A stretch of 42,528 nt of DNA from Sphingomonas yabuuchiae. GTDB taxonomy: Bacteria; Pseudomonadota; Alphaproteobacteria; Sphingomonadales; Sphingomonadaceae. This document shows, in pieces, positions 16,268 to 24,935 of the stretch (positions are counted from its first letter, which is position 1; each line of letters opens with the position of its first letter). The stretch is taken from assembly GCF_001477495.1 (NCBI RefSeq), contig NZ_LDTF01000102.1:1-42528 (forward strand). Direction: 5' to 3'. The notes beneath the pieces were generated by a model. It did no database searches. It worked only from the letters and a program-made list of their open reading frames with translations, and was not told where the DNA came from. Position numbers and translations under genes: made by a program.

Positions 16268-19200
16268 TTGAGCAACCCGATCTTCTTTGACCCGACGGGC
16301 CGTCGGGGCACCTGGGCACGGCGCGCCGTCGCGGTGACGATCCTGGCGGTGGTGGTCGCCGCCATCGCCTTTGCCACGACGCTGGTCGCGGTGCCCAATT
16401 CGGGGGTGTTGCCGCTGCCCTTCGCCCGGCGGCAGGCGATGACGCTGGAGCCGACGGCACAGCTGAAGGGGCGGCGGGGCGAATGGCTGCCCCGCAAGTC
16501 GGTGGCGCAGAACCACACGCCGCTGACCATCGCCTTCTATACCCCGGGCAATGACTCCGCGCTGGCCTCGCTCCATGCGCATATGGGCCAGATCGACTGG
16601 CTGGTGCCCAGCCTGATGAACGTGGCGGGCCCCAAAGGCCAGCTGACCATCGGCAACGACCCGAAGCTCGCCACTCTGTTGTCGCGGGCCGCCAAGCCGC
16701 CGCGCCTGTTGCCGATGGTGCAGAACCTGTCCGACGACGAATGGGACGGCCAGACCATCGCGCGGATCATCGCCAGCCCGGCGGCGTCCGAGAAGCTGGC
16801 GACGCAGCTCGGCCAGTCGGTGACGGTCAACCGCCAGTCGGGCCTGGTGATCGACTTCGAGAACCTGCCCGCCAGCGCGATGGCGGGCTATCCCCGGCTG
16901 CTCCAGCGGATCAAGGCGCACCTGCCCAAGGGCACCGTGCTGGCCGTCACCGTCCCCGCCGAGGACGAGGCGTGGCAGTTGCAGCGTCTGGCCAAGGTCG
17001 TCGATCGCATCATCCTGATGGCCTATGACCAGCATTGGCAGACCGGCACCCCCGGCCCGATCGCGGCGCAGCCCTGGTTCCTCCAGGCGTCGGAAAAGGC
17101 GTTGCGCGAGGTCGGTCGCGACAAGCTGATCGTGGCGCTGGGCAGTTATGGCTATGATTGGCCCGCAAAGGGGCCCGCCGAGGCGCGGTCGATCGAAGAG
17201 GCATGGCTGATCGCGCACGACAGCCAGGCGAAGGTGACGTTCGACCAGGCGAGCGGCAATGCCGGTTTCGCCTATGACGAGAATGGCGAGCACCACACCG
17301 TCTGGATGCTCGACGCCGCGACCAGCTGGAACCAGCTTCAGGCGCTGAAGCGGCTGGGCATCGATGACGTCGCCTTCTGGCAACTGGGCAGCGAGGACCC
17401 CGGTCTCTGGGCCGATTTCGCCGCGTTCCGCAGCACGGCGCGTGGTGTCATCCCCCGGCTGGGCGCCATCGCCTCGCCGCTGAACGTCGATGTCGAGGGG
17501 GCGGGTGAAATCCTGCGCATCACCGCCCAGCCGACCCAGGGCGAGCGCGGACTGAAATATGACAAGGACGGTGTGATCCGGAACGAGGTCTATCGCACCT
17601 ATCCGACGCCCTATGTCGTGCAGCGGGCGGGCGCCGTTCCCAAGACGATCGCGCTGACCTTCGACGATGGGCCCGATCCGGAATGGACGCCCAAGATCCT
17701 GGACGTGCTGGAGCGCGAGCATGTGCCCGCCACCTTCTTCGTGATCGGCGAGAATGCCCTGCAACACCCGCAGCTGCTCCGCCGGATCGTCGCGGGGGGC
17801 AGCGAACTGGGCAATCACAGCTATACCCATCCCAACATGGCGACGACGGGCGCGCGCACGAACAAGCTGGAGCTGAACGCCACCAAGCGGCTGATCCAGG
17901 CTTATACCGGGCGTTCGACCACGCTGTTCCGCGCGCCCTATTTCGGCGACGCCGAGCCGACGACGGCGGACGAGATCGATCCTGCCCTGATCGCGCAGAA
18001 TCTGGGCTATACGGTCGTCGGCCTGCACGTCGATCCGAACGACTGGCAGCGGCCCGGCACCGACGAGATCGTCCAGCAGACGATCGACCAGGTCCACGGC
18101 GCGACGCCCGACAATTCGGCCAATGTCGTCCTGCTGCACGATGGCGGCGGGGACCGTGAACAGACGGTCGAGGCGCTGCCCCGCATCATCGATACGCTGC
18201 GGGCCGAGGGCTATCGCTTCGTCCCCGCGTCGCAGCTGGTCGGGGTCAGCCGCGACCAGGCGATGCCGCTGGTCGAGGGGCATGACTTGCTGGCGGTGCG
18301 TACCGACGTCGCGATCTTCGTCCTGCTCGCCTTCCTGTCGGCCTCGCTCGCCTGGCTGTTCTACCTCGCCATTGCGCTAGGCATCGCACGCGCGGTCGTG
18401 ATGGCGGGGCTGGCCTGGTTCCAGGGGCGCAAGTCCAAGCCGGTGCCGCCCGTCTTCACGCCCAGCGTCTCGGTCATCATCCCCGCCTATAACGAGGAGC
18501 GGGTGATCGTCCGGTCGGTCGAGCGGGTACTGGCCAGCGACTATCCGGGCCTTCAGGTAATCGTCGCCGATGACGGGTCGAAGGACGGGACGAGCGCCGT
18601 GGTGCGCGAGGCGTTCGCGAACGAACCGCGCGTCCGGCTGCTGACCCTGGTCAATGGCGGCAAGGCGGCGGCGCTGAACCGCGCGCTTCAGGATGCGACC
18701 GGCGAGGTGCTGATCGCGCTCGACGCCGATACCCAGTTCGAGCCGGAGACGATCGCCAAGCTCGCGCGCTGGTTCGCCGACCCCAAGCTGGGGGCCGTGG
18801 CGGGCGATGCGCGGGTGGGCAACCGGGTCAACCTCGTCACCCGCTGGCAGGCGGTCGAATATATTACCGCGCAGAATCTGGAGCGCCGCGCGCTCGCCGG
18901 GTTCGATGCGATGACGGTGGTGCCGGGCGCGGTCGGGGCATGGCGTCGCGCCGCGCTCGACGCGGTGGGCGGCTATCCTGAAGATACGCTGGCCGAGGAT
19001 CAGGACCTGACCATCGCGATCCAGCGGGCCGGGTGGCGCGTGACCTATGATCCGCGCGCCGTCGCCTGGACCGAAGCACCCGAGAGCTTCCGCGCGCTTG
19101 CCAAGCAGCGCTATCGCTGGGCCTTCGGTACGCTGCAATGCCTGTGGAAGCATCGCGCCGTACTGCGCACCGGCAAGCCCGCCGGTCTGGCACGGGTCGG

Positions 19201-19570
19201 CCTGCCGCAGGCGTGGCTGTTCCAGATCCTGTTCGCCGCCATCTCGCCGCTGATCGACCTGGCGCTGGTCCTGTCGGTCATCGGGACGGCGGTGCGCGTG
19301 GGCCAGCATGGCTGGGCGCAGACGCAGACCGACGTGTTCCAGATGGCGGCCTATTGGACGGCCTTCACCGCGATCGACGTGCTGTGCGGCTGGCTGGCCT
19401 ATCGCCTGGACGGGAACCGGGTGCGCTACCCTGCGCACCTGCTGGTCGCGCAGCGGCTGGTCTATCGTCAGATCATGTACTGGGTCGTGATCCGCGCCAT
19501 CGCGTCGGCGATCGGCGGGTGGATCGTCGGCTGGGGCAAGCTGGAGCGGACGGGGAATGTGGGGGCGTAA
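16268..19570 (+). CDS. Three-module GH18-like / CE4 deacetylase / GT2 glycosyltransferase
   Basis: An about 1100-residue membrane protein joining three carbohydrate modules. After a short cytoplasmic tail and one helix (~18-42) comes a GH18/YaaH-like domain (~80-400, with IDFEN: D196, E198). Next is a NodB/CE4 deacetylase (~455-650: TFDDGP at 464-469 with D466/D467, HSYTHP with H517 and H521, RAPYFG). After a helix at ~680-705 comes a processive family-2 glycosyltransferase (~730-960: D768/D769, DAD at 819-821, EDQD at 910-913, QRYRW at 947-951), and then C-terminal helices. This topology predicts outside hydrolase/deacetylase and inside synthase, so one chain could make, deacetylate and trim a beta-glycan such as GlcNAc polymer. 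The polymer is not proven. Start is TTG 16268 with AAGGA nine bases upstream; GTG 16223 is the alternative. Confidence 0.9.
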   Translation: MSNPIFFDPTGRRGTWARRAVAVTILAVVVAAIAFATTLVAVPNSGVLPLPFARRQAMTLEPTAQLKGRRGEWLPRKSVAQNHTPLTIAFYTPGNDSALASLHAHMGQIDWLVPSLMNVAGPKGQLTIGNDPKLATLLSRAAKPPRLLPMVQNLSDDEWDGQTIARIIASPAASEKLATQLGQSVTVNRQSGLVIDFENLPASAMAGYPRLLQRIKAHLPKGTVLAVTVPAEDEAWQLQRLAKVVDRIILMAYDQHWQTGTPGPIAAQPWFLQASEKALREVGRDKLIVALGSYGYDWPAKGPAEARSIEEAWLIAHDSQAKVTFDQASGNAGFAYDENGEHHTVWMLDAATSWNQLQALKRLGIDDVAFWQLGSEDPGLWADFAAFRSTARGVIPRLGAIASPLNVDVEGAGEILRITAQPTQGERGLKYDKDGVIRNEVYRTYPTPYVVQRAGAVPKTIALTFDDGPDPEWTPKILDVLEREHVPATFFVIGENALQHPQLLRRIVAGGSELGNHSYTHPNMATTGARTNKLELNATKRLIQAYTGRSTTLFRAPYFGDAEPTTADEIDPALIAQNLGYTVVGLHVDPNDWQRPGTDEIVQQTIDQVHGATPDNSANVVLLHDGGGDREQTVEALPRIIDTLRAEGYRFVPASQLVGVSRDQAMPLVEGHDLLAVRTDVAIFVLLAFLSASLAWLFYLAIALGIARAVVMAGLAWFQGRKSKPVPPVFTPSVSVIIPAYNEERVIVRSVERVLASDYPGLQVIVADDGSKDGTSAVVREAFANEPRVRLLTLVNGGKAAALNRALQDATGEVLIALDADTQFEPETIAKLARWFADPKLGAVAGDARVGNRVNLVTRWQAVEYITAQNLERRALAGFDAMTVVPGAVGAWRRAALDAVGGYPEDTLAEDQDLTIAIQRAGWRVTYDPRAVAWTEAPESFRALAKQRYRWAFGTLQCLWKHRAVLRTGKPAGLARVGLPQAWLFQILFAAISPLIDLALVLSVIGTAVRVGQHGWAQTQTDVFQMAAYWTAFTAIDVLCGWLAYRLDGNRVRYPAHLLVAQRLVYRQIMYWVVIRAIASAIGGWIVGWGKLERTGNVGA

Positions 19571-19575
19571 CCTGC

Positions 19576-19606
19576 CATTCCTCCCCATCTCCGATCGGGA
19601 GGAATG
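19576..19606. terminator. Hairpin between converging genes
   Basis: A perfect 10-base stem (CATTCCTCCC / GGGAGGAATG) with an 11-base loop lies in the 39-base gap between the glycosyltransferase stop and the sensor kinase stop. No T-run follows, so termination strength is uncertain. Its position fits a bidirectional terminator. Confidence 0.55.
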
Positions 19607-19609
19607 AGG

Positions 19610-20866
19610 TCAGCCCAGCGTCAACCGCACCCGCAACCCCGGCGCATTATCCTCCAGCGCCACACTGCCTCCATGCAGATGCGCCACCGCACTGGCCAGC
19701 GACAAACCGAGCCCCGCGCCGCTTTCCGTCCGTGCGGCGTCCAGTCGCCCGAACCGCTTCAACGCCTCGTCCCGGCGGTCCTCGGGGATGCCGGGGCCGT
19801 CATCGGCGACGATCAGCACCGGCCCCGGCTCGACCCGGACGACCACTTCGCCCGCGCCATATTTCAGCGCATTGTCGATCAGATTGGCGACCGCCTGACC
19901 CAGCAATTCGCGGTGGACCCGTGCGACCAACGTCTCCGGCCCCTCGGCGCGGATGGTCATGCCGCGATCCTCGGCCAACGGCTCGAACATGTCGGCCACG
20001 TCACGGATCATGGCGCCCAGGTCGGCCTCGACAAAGGCGTCGCGGCCCAGCCCGGCCTCGGCCCGGCTGATGCGCAGCGCCGTGTCGAGCATGGCCAGCA
20101 GCCGGTCGCCTTCCTCCAGCGCACGGCCGACCGCGACCCGCGCATTCTCGTCCCGGCTCTCCGCCAGCGCGCGGTCCAGCGTCGCGCGCAACCGGGTCAG
20201 CGGCGAGCGCAGGTCATGCGCCAGCCCGTCGGTCGCGACCTTCAGCTCGGTCATCAGCAACGCGATCCGGTCGAGCATCGCATTGACCGCCAGCGCCAGC
20301 GCGTCGAAGGCGTCGTCGCCGCCATTGGGCGCGACGCGGCGCGACAGGTCCCCGGCGGCGACCGCATGGGCGGTGGCGACCGTATCCTCCAGCCGCCGCT
20401 CGATCATCCGCGCGGCGATCCAGGCGGCCAGCGCGGCCAGCACGATCGCCGCCGCCATGCCCACCGCCATCGCCTCTTCCATCGCCAGCGCGACGCGCAG
20501 CTCGCTCTCGACGACATGGCCCGCCAGCATCCGCGAGCCATCGGGCAGCCGGGTCGCCATCACCCGCATCCGTTCGGGCAGCGAATGGCCGATGCGGAAA
20601 ATCTCGATCGTCGCGGCGCCTGGCGCGGGGACGTTGGGCGGCCATTCGGCGATATTGCCCGCCACGAAGCGCCCCTGCGCATCGGTCAGCAGGATGACCG
20701 ACAGGGGCAGCCGGTCAGTGGTCAACCGCCGATCGACCGCCGCGCGCACGGCCTTTTGTCCGCCCGACAGCCACATGCCCGCCAGCTCGTCGCGCAGGTC
20801 GCTGGCGGCATCCTCGGCCTGCGCCGTGATCTCGCTGCGGGTCAGGTGGCGGATCATGACCACCAT
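19610..20866 (-). CDS. Membrane sensor histidine kinase (true start probably upstream)
   Basis: At least 418 residues from the first ATG. The visible parts are a periplasmic sensor region (~10-128), a second transmembrane helix (~132-155), HAMP (~155-205), HisKA with H217 (LAHDLRSP), and HATPase (NLIDNALKYG, DDGPGIP, GAGLGLSLASAV). The frame continues upstream of the ATG as LRFALLVFALQLIGAGAMVV, which is clearly the first transmembrane helix, so ATG 20866 would cut it. No ATG, GTG or TTG exists upstream in frame before a stop. An ATA codon at 20945-20947, preceded by a GGGGG tract, overlaps the regulator stop (see findings). It is the last gene of a PDZ-regulator-kinase operon and phosphorylates the adjacent OmpR-type regulator by family logic. 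Confidence 0.88.
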   Translation of the reverse strand: MVVMIRHLTRSEITAQAEDAASDLRDELAGMWLSGGQKAVRAAVDRRLTTDRLPLSVILLTDAQGRFVAGNIAEWPPNVPAPGAATIEIFRIGHSLPERMRVMATRLPDGSRMLAGHVVESELRVALAMEEAMAVGMAAAIVLAALAAWIAARMIERRLEDTVATAHAVAAGDLSRRVAPNGGDDAFDALALAVNAMLDRIALLMTELKVATDGLAHDLRSPLTRLRATLDRALAESRDENARVAVGRALEEGDRLLAMLDTALRISRAEAGLGRDAFVEADLGAMIRDVADMFEPLAEDRGMTIRAEGPETLVARVHRELLGQAVANLIDNALKYGAGEVVVRVEPGPVLIVADDGPGIPEDRRDEALKRFGRLDAARTESGAGLGLSLASAVAHLHGGSVALEDNAPGLRVRLTLG

Positions 20867-20943
20867 CGCGCCCGCGCCGATCAGCTGCAGCGCGAAGACC
20901 AGCAGCGCGAACCGCAGCGTGGTCGAGCGGAGGACCGCCGGTG

Positions 20944-21633
20944 CTATTTCTCGACCCCCAGCTTATAACCCGAACCGCGCACCGTATGCAGGAGCGGGCG
21001 GGCAAAGCCTTCGTCGATCTTCTTGCGCAACCGGCTGATATGCACGTCGGTGACGTTGGTATTGGGGTCGAAATGGAAATCCCATACCCCCTCCAGCAAC
21101 ATGGTGCGGGTCACGACCTGGTCGACATGCTGGAGCAGATATTCGAGCAGCCGGTATTCGCGCGGTTGCAGCTCGATCGGCTTGCCCGCGCGCCGGACGC
21201 GGTGGGCGAGCAGGTCCATCTCCAGATCGTCGCACACCAGCTTGGTCAGCGGCGCATTGCCGGTGGTCCCGCCGCGCCGGATCAGCAGGCGGACGCGCGC
21301 CAGCAACTCGGCGAAGACGAAGGGCTTGGTCAGGTAATCATCGGAGCCGGAGGTCAGGCCCGCCACCCGGTCCTCGGGCGAGGACAAAGCCGACAGGATC
21401 AGAACCGGCGATTCGATTCCCGCCGCGCGGATCGCGGCCAGCACCGACATCCCGTCCATGCCGGGCAGCATCCGGTCGAGGATGATGCAGTCATAGGTGC
21501 CGTCGGTCGCATGGAACAGGCCGTCGCGGCCATTGGCCGCATGGTCGATCAGAAAACCCTCTTCCCGCAAGCCGTTGGCGATGTAATCCGCCGTCGAGCG
21601 GTCATCTTCGATCAGCAAAATCCTGTTGGCCAC
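20944..21633 (-). CDS. OmpR/PhoB-type response regulator
   Basis: A 229-residue regulator. The receiver domain (1-115) has acidic pocket E9/D10/D11, phospho-acceptor D53 (ILDRMLPGMDG), a Thr/Ser switch in LILSALS, and K103-like TKPF. The winged-helix DNA-binding domain (~130-229) has QPREYRLLEYLL, VTRTMLLEGVWD, and VTDVHISRLRKKI...VRGSGYKL, the signature of OmpR-family effectors. The start overlaps the upstream PDZ gene by 31 bases and the end adjoins the kinase reading frame, so the three are translationally coupled. Targets are unknown. The paired inverted repeats between this operon and mprF are candidates, by proximity only. Confidence 0.95.
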   Translation of the reverse strand: MANRILLIEDDRSTADYIANGLREEGFLIDHAANGRDGLFHATDGTYDCIILDRMLPGMDGMSVLAAIRAAGIESPVLILSALSSPEDRVAGLTSGSDDYLTKPFVFAELLARVRLLIRRGGTTGNAPLTKLVCDDLEMDLLAHRVRRAGKPIELQPREYRLLEYLLQHVDQVVTRTMLLEGVWDFHFDPNTNVTDVHISRLRKKIDEGFARPLLHTVRGSGYKLGVEK

Positions 21634-22030
21634 GCTGTCCTCCCGAGCCGCTCCTTAGCAGCGTGATCATGAGGAGGCCATGGTCGCGCGCGACCTCAAG
21701 CCGCATGGGCGTATCGCTGGCCAGCGCGGCTTCGTCGCGCAACATCGCGAAGGACGTGGCCGGGTGGCCATCGACCGACAGGACCATGTCGCCGACATGC
21801 AGCGGCGGCTTGACCAGAGCGGCGGCATCGTCGTCGACATCGCTGCGCAGGCTGGTGACGATCAGGCCGGGGCGCCCCTCCGCCACCGGTGCGAAGGTCG
21901 CGCCGTACAGCGTCGAGGGGCGGTGGGGGCCGGCATGAAGCGGCATATGCCCGACCAGCAGCGCAAAGGCCGCGCCGCCGATCAGCGCCGCCATGCCTGC
22001 GCTCCAGCCGACGATCCGCAGGCTTTTCAT
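21602..22030 (-). CDS. Membrane-anchored PDZ-domain protein
   Basis: A 142-residue protein with one N-terminal hydrophobic helix (~8-28), likely an anchor, and a single PDZ domain (~45-130) showing the core GLIVTSLRSD, a DDAAALVKPPLHVGDMVLSVDGHP segment and a terminal MRLEVARDHG...TLL strand. There is no protease domain. Standalone periplasmic PDZ proteins often bind C-terminal peptides of envelope proteins. Its gene overlaps the response regulator by 31 bases, so it is probably an accessory sensor or modulator of the two-component system. That role is inference. The basic C-terminal tail (GQRGQQDFADRR) lies in the overlap with the regulator gene, so both frames are constrained there. Confidence 0.8.
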   Translation of the reverse strand: MKSLRIVGWSAGMAALIGGAAFALLVGHMPLHAGPHRPSTLYGATFAPVAEGRPGLIVTSLRSDVDDDAAALVKPPLHVGDMVLSVDGHPATSFAMLRDEAALASDTPMRLEVARDHGLLMITLLRSGSGGQRGQQDFADRR

Positions 22031-22340
22031 CGCGGCCGCCGATCGCGCACGCGCCGCCCCGGCAAGGCGATGGCCAGCCGATTTTTCGCGACGGAGAAAG
22101 GCGATGCGTTCACGCCTCCGTCTTAGCGCTCACCACCTGAGGGAAGGGTGGGCGAAGCATGACGCTTATGTCATGAATGGCAGGAAGGGTGGATGACGAA
22201 CTTGTCATGGCCCCGTAAGGCGGCGGGGGCGGCGACGCTTCTATGCCGCTGTCCGGCCGGCATATCTGGGGGCCAAAGACAAGTGAGATGGACGCGAGTG
22301 GGGCGGATATGACAGGCGGTCGGATCATGACGATCGCGAG
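22031..22340. other. Divergent intergenic region between PDZ operon and mprF
   Basis: 310 bases without a convincing gene; reading frames here lack ribosome sites and family features. It must hold the promoters of the two divergent units and contains the paired inverted repeats. No confident -35/-10 pair was identified. Confidence 0.6.
22158..22209. promoter_or_regulatory. Two matching ATGAC-N6-GTCAT inverted repeats upstream of mprF
   Basis: The first is perfect over six bases per arm (CATGAC at 22158-22163, GTCATG at 22170-22175). The second has five-base arms (ATGAC at 22193-22197, GTCAT at 22204-22208). Both have a six-base spacer, and their centres are 34 bases apart. They lie in the divergent region between the PDZ-regulator-kinase operon and mprF, which marks them as candidate transcription factor sites. 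The binding protein is not known. Confidence 0.5.
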
Positions 22341-24935
22341 ATGGGCGGCCCTGTGACGACGCATTCCAGGCTGGCGTCGATGGTCGATCGGGTCCTCGCC
22401 TATGCCAGGGCGCGGCGCGGTTATCTGGCGGCGGGCGCGGTCCTGCTGCTCGTCGCGCTCGGCCTGTCGGCGCTGCATCACCTGACCCGGACGGTTCGCC
22501 TGAGCGACGTCCGCGCCGCCTTTTACGCCATCGACCCGCGCCAGATCATGATGTCGGTCGGCTTCACCGTCGCGAGCTATATCGCGCTGACATTCTACGA
22601 CGTGATCGCGCTGCGCGTCATCGGGCGGCCCTTGCGCTGGCGGACGGCGGCGACGGCGTCCTTCACCAGTTACACGCTCAGCCACAATCTGGGGCTGGGG
22701 CTGCTGACCGGCGGATCGGCGCGCTACCGCGTCTATGCTGCCGCCGGACTGGACGGGCCGGATATCGCGCGGGTCATCGCCATCGCCAGCGCGACCTTCT
22801 GGTTCGGCGTGTTCACCGTCACCGGACTGGGGCTGCTGTTCCATGAGGGGCCGATCACCGTCGAGACGTTCGTGCTGGGCCAGGGCATCGTCCGCTGGCT
22901 GGGCGGTGCGGTGGTGGCGGGGGCGCTGGGGCTGATCCTGCTGTGCGCGTTGCGGCCCGGACAGCGGATCGGCTGGCGCGCGTGGAGCGTACCGCTGCCG
23001 ACTCCTGCGCAAGCTTTGGCGCAGATCGGCATCGCCTCGTTGGATCTCGCCTGTGCCAGCTCGGCGCTGTTCGTGCTCCTGCCGGGCGCGTCGATCGACC
23101 TGCTGCCCGCCTTCCTGCTCGCCTATGCGCTGGCGATCATCGTCGCGCTGGTCAGCCATGTGCCGGGCGGCATCGGCGTGTTCGAGGCGGTGGTGCTGGC
23201 GACGGTGCCGGTCGACCGGACCGAGCTGTTCGCCGCGCTGATCGCCTATCGTGTCCTCTATTATCTCGCCCCGCTGGCTCTGGGTATCGCGCTGCTGGCC
23301 TGGGACGAGGTGCGGCGGCGACCGATCCGGGCGCTGCGCGATCTTCGCCGGGTGCTGTTGGGCATCGCGCCGACCGTGCTGAGCGCGGCCTGTTTCGGTG
23401 GCGGTGCGATCCTGCTGCTGTCGGGATCGCTGCCCGCCATTCCGCAGCGCGTGCACCAGCTCGTCCATATCGTGCCGCTGCCCTTTATCGAGGCGTCGCA
23501 TTTCGCCGCCAGCCTGGTCGGCACCGGCCTGTTGCTGCTGGCGCCGGGGCTCTATCGCCGGCTCGACGGGGCGAGCCTGTCAGCGCGCGCGCTGCTGGTC
23601 GCAGGCGCGGTTTTCTCGCTGGCCAAGGGTATCGATTATGAGGAAGCGGCGGTCTGCCTGAGCATCGCGCTGCTCCTTCAGATGAGCCGCAAGGCCTTTT
23701 ACCGGCGCACCTCGCTGGTCGCGCGACCCTTGTCTCCCGCCTGGCTGTTGAGCGTCGCGGTGGTGATCGTGGGCACGGCCTGGATCGGTTTTTTCGCCTA
23801 TAAGCATGTCGATTATCAGGAATCGCTCTGGTGGCGGTTCGCGCTGTCCGACGACGCGTCGCGCTTCCTGCGCGCGGGGCTGGGCGTGGCGGTGATGCTG
23901 GCGGGAGCAGGGCTATGGCGGCTGTTCCTGGCGGCCCCGCCGGGCGAGACGGACCATCCGGCGATGGAGCAGGTGCTCGGCGTGGTCGAACAGGCCGAGC
24001 GGACCGACGCCGCGCTGGCGCTGCTGGGCGACAAGCGCTTCCTGTTCTCGCCCGAGGGCGATGCCTTTGTGATGTATCAGGTCCGCGGCACCAGCTGGAT
24101 CGCGATGGGCGATCCCGTGGGCCCGCGTGCCGCCTGGGCCGACCTGTTGTGGCAGTTGCGGACGATGGCGGACGCCGCGCAAGGCAGGCTGCTCCTTTAT
24201 CAGATCACCCCCGACGGCCTCGAAATCGCGATTGAGATGGGGTTGCAGATCATCAAATATGGCGAAGAGGCGCTGATCGATCTGTCCGGCTTCGCGCTGG
24301 AGGGCGGACGGATGCGCGGGCTTCGTCAGACGCTGAACCGGTTCCGCACGCGCGAGAATGCCAGCTTCGCGATCCTGCCCGCCGCCGACGTGCCCGCCAT
24401 CCTTCCCGAACTGAAGGCGGTTTCCGACGACTGGCTGCTGGAAAAGGGGCATGGCGAAAAGGGGTTCAGCCTGGGGCGGTTCGACCCGGCCTATCTGGCG
24501 CTGACCGACTGCGCCGTGGTGCGGGTCGAGGGACGGATCGTCGCCTTTGCCAATATCTGGAAGTCCGGGGATCGGCGCGAACTGTCGGTCGACCTGATGC
24601 GCCATGTCGAGGACGCACCCGGCGGCGTGATGGACTATCTGTTCGTCGAACTGATGCTGTGGGGGCAGCGGCAAGGCTATGGCCGCTTCGCGCTGGGGCT
24701 GGCGCCGCTATCGGGCGTGGACGGGCGGCGGCTGGGGCCGACCTGGGCGAAGATCGCGGCGCTGGTGTTCCGCCATGGCGAGCGCTTCTACGGCTTTCGC
24801 GGCCTGCGCGCGTATAAGGAGAAGTTCCAGCCGGAATGGGCCCCGCGCTATATCGCCGGGCCGCGCGGGCTGGGGCTGGTCAAGGCGCTGCGCGATTTGA
24901 ACGCGCTGATCGCCGATGGGGGTGAGGCCAACTGA
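22341..24935 (+). CDS. mprF: Bifunctional lysylphosphatidylglycerol flippase/synthetase
   Basis: An 864-residue protein of full MprF length. Residues ~25-530 hold about 13-14 transmembrane helices of the flippase/UPF0104 domain, with conserved SYTLSHNLG...GGSARYR and SHVPGGIGVFE motifs. Residues ~545-860 form the cytoplasmic GNAT-like aminoacyl-transferase domain with WIAMGDPVGP, DWLLEKGHGEKGFSLGRF, and FYGFRGLRAYKEKFQPEW. It moves lysine (or alanine) from charged tRNA to phosphatidylglycerol and flips the product, lowering membrane negative charge and sensitivity to cationic peptides. The amino acid used is not readable. It is divergent from the PDZ two-component operon and near an AcvB-type hydrolase gene. 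The start is GTG or ATG; ATG 22341 has a weak ribosome site, and GTG 22353 is possible. Confidence 0.93.
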   Translation: MGGPVTTHSRLASMVDRVLAYARARRGYLAAGAVLLLVALGLSALHHLTRTVRLSDVRAAFYAIDPRQIMMSVGFTVASYIALTFYDVIALRVIGRPLRWRTAATASFTSYTLSHNLGLGLLTGGSARYRVYAAAGLDGPDIARVIAIASATFWFGVFTVTGLGLLFHEGPITVETFVLGQGIVRWLGGAVVAGALGLILLCALRPGQRIGWRAWSVPLPTPAQALAQIGIASLDLACASSALFVLLPGASIDLLPAFLLAYALAIIVALVSHVPGGIGVFEAVVLATVPVDRTELFAALIAYRVLYYLAPLALGIALLAWDEVRRRPIRALRDLRRVLLGIAPTVLSAACFGGGAILLLSGSLPAIPQRVHQLVHIVPLPFIEASHFAASLVGTGLLLLAPGLYRRLDGASLSARALLVAGAVFSLAKGIDYEEAAVCLSIALLLQMSRKAFYRRTSLVARPLSPAWLLSVAVVIVGTAWIGFFAYKHVDYQESLWWRFALSDDASRFLRAGLGVAVMLAGAGLWRLFLAAPPGETDHPAMEQVLGVVEQAERTDAALALLGDKRFLFSPEGDAFVMYQVRGTSWIAMGDPVGPRAAWADLLWQLRTMADAAQGRLLLYQITPDGLEIAIEMGLQIIKYGEEALIDLSGFALEGGRMRGLRQTLNRFRTRENASFAILPAADVPAILPELKAVSDDWLLEKGHGEKGFSLGRFDPAYLALTDCAVVRVEGRIVAFANIWKSGDRRELSVDLMRHVEDAPGGVMDYLFVELMLWGQRQGYGRFALGLAPLSGVDGRRLGPTWAKIAALVFRHGERFYGFRGLRAYKEKFQPEWAPRYIAGPRGLGLVKALRDLNALIADGGEAN

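Noticed and set aside
16097..18283. 728-codon open frame opposite the GH18-CE4-GT2 gene
   Set aside because: The plus-strand gene has intact catalytic motifs; the antisense translation is Gln/Arg/Asp-rich without recognisable domains.
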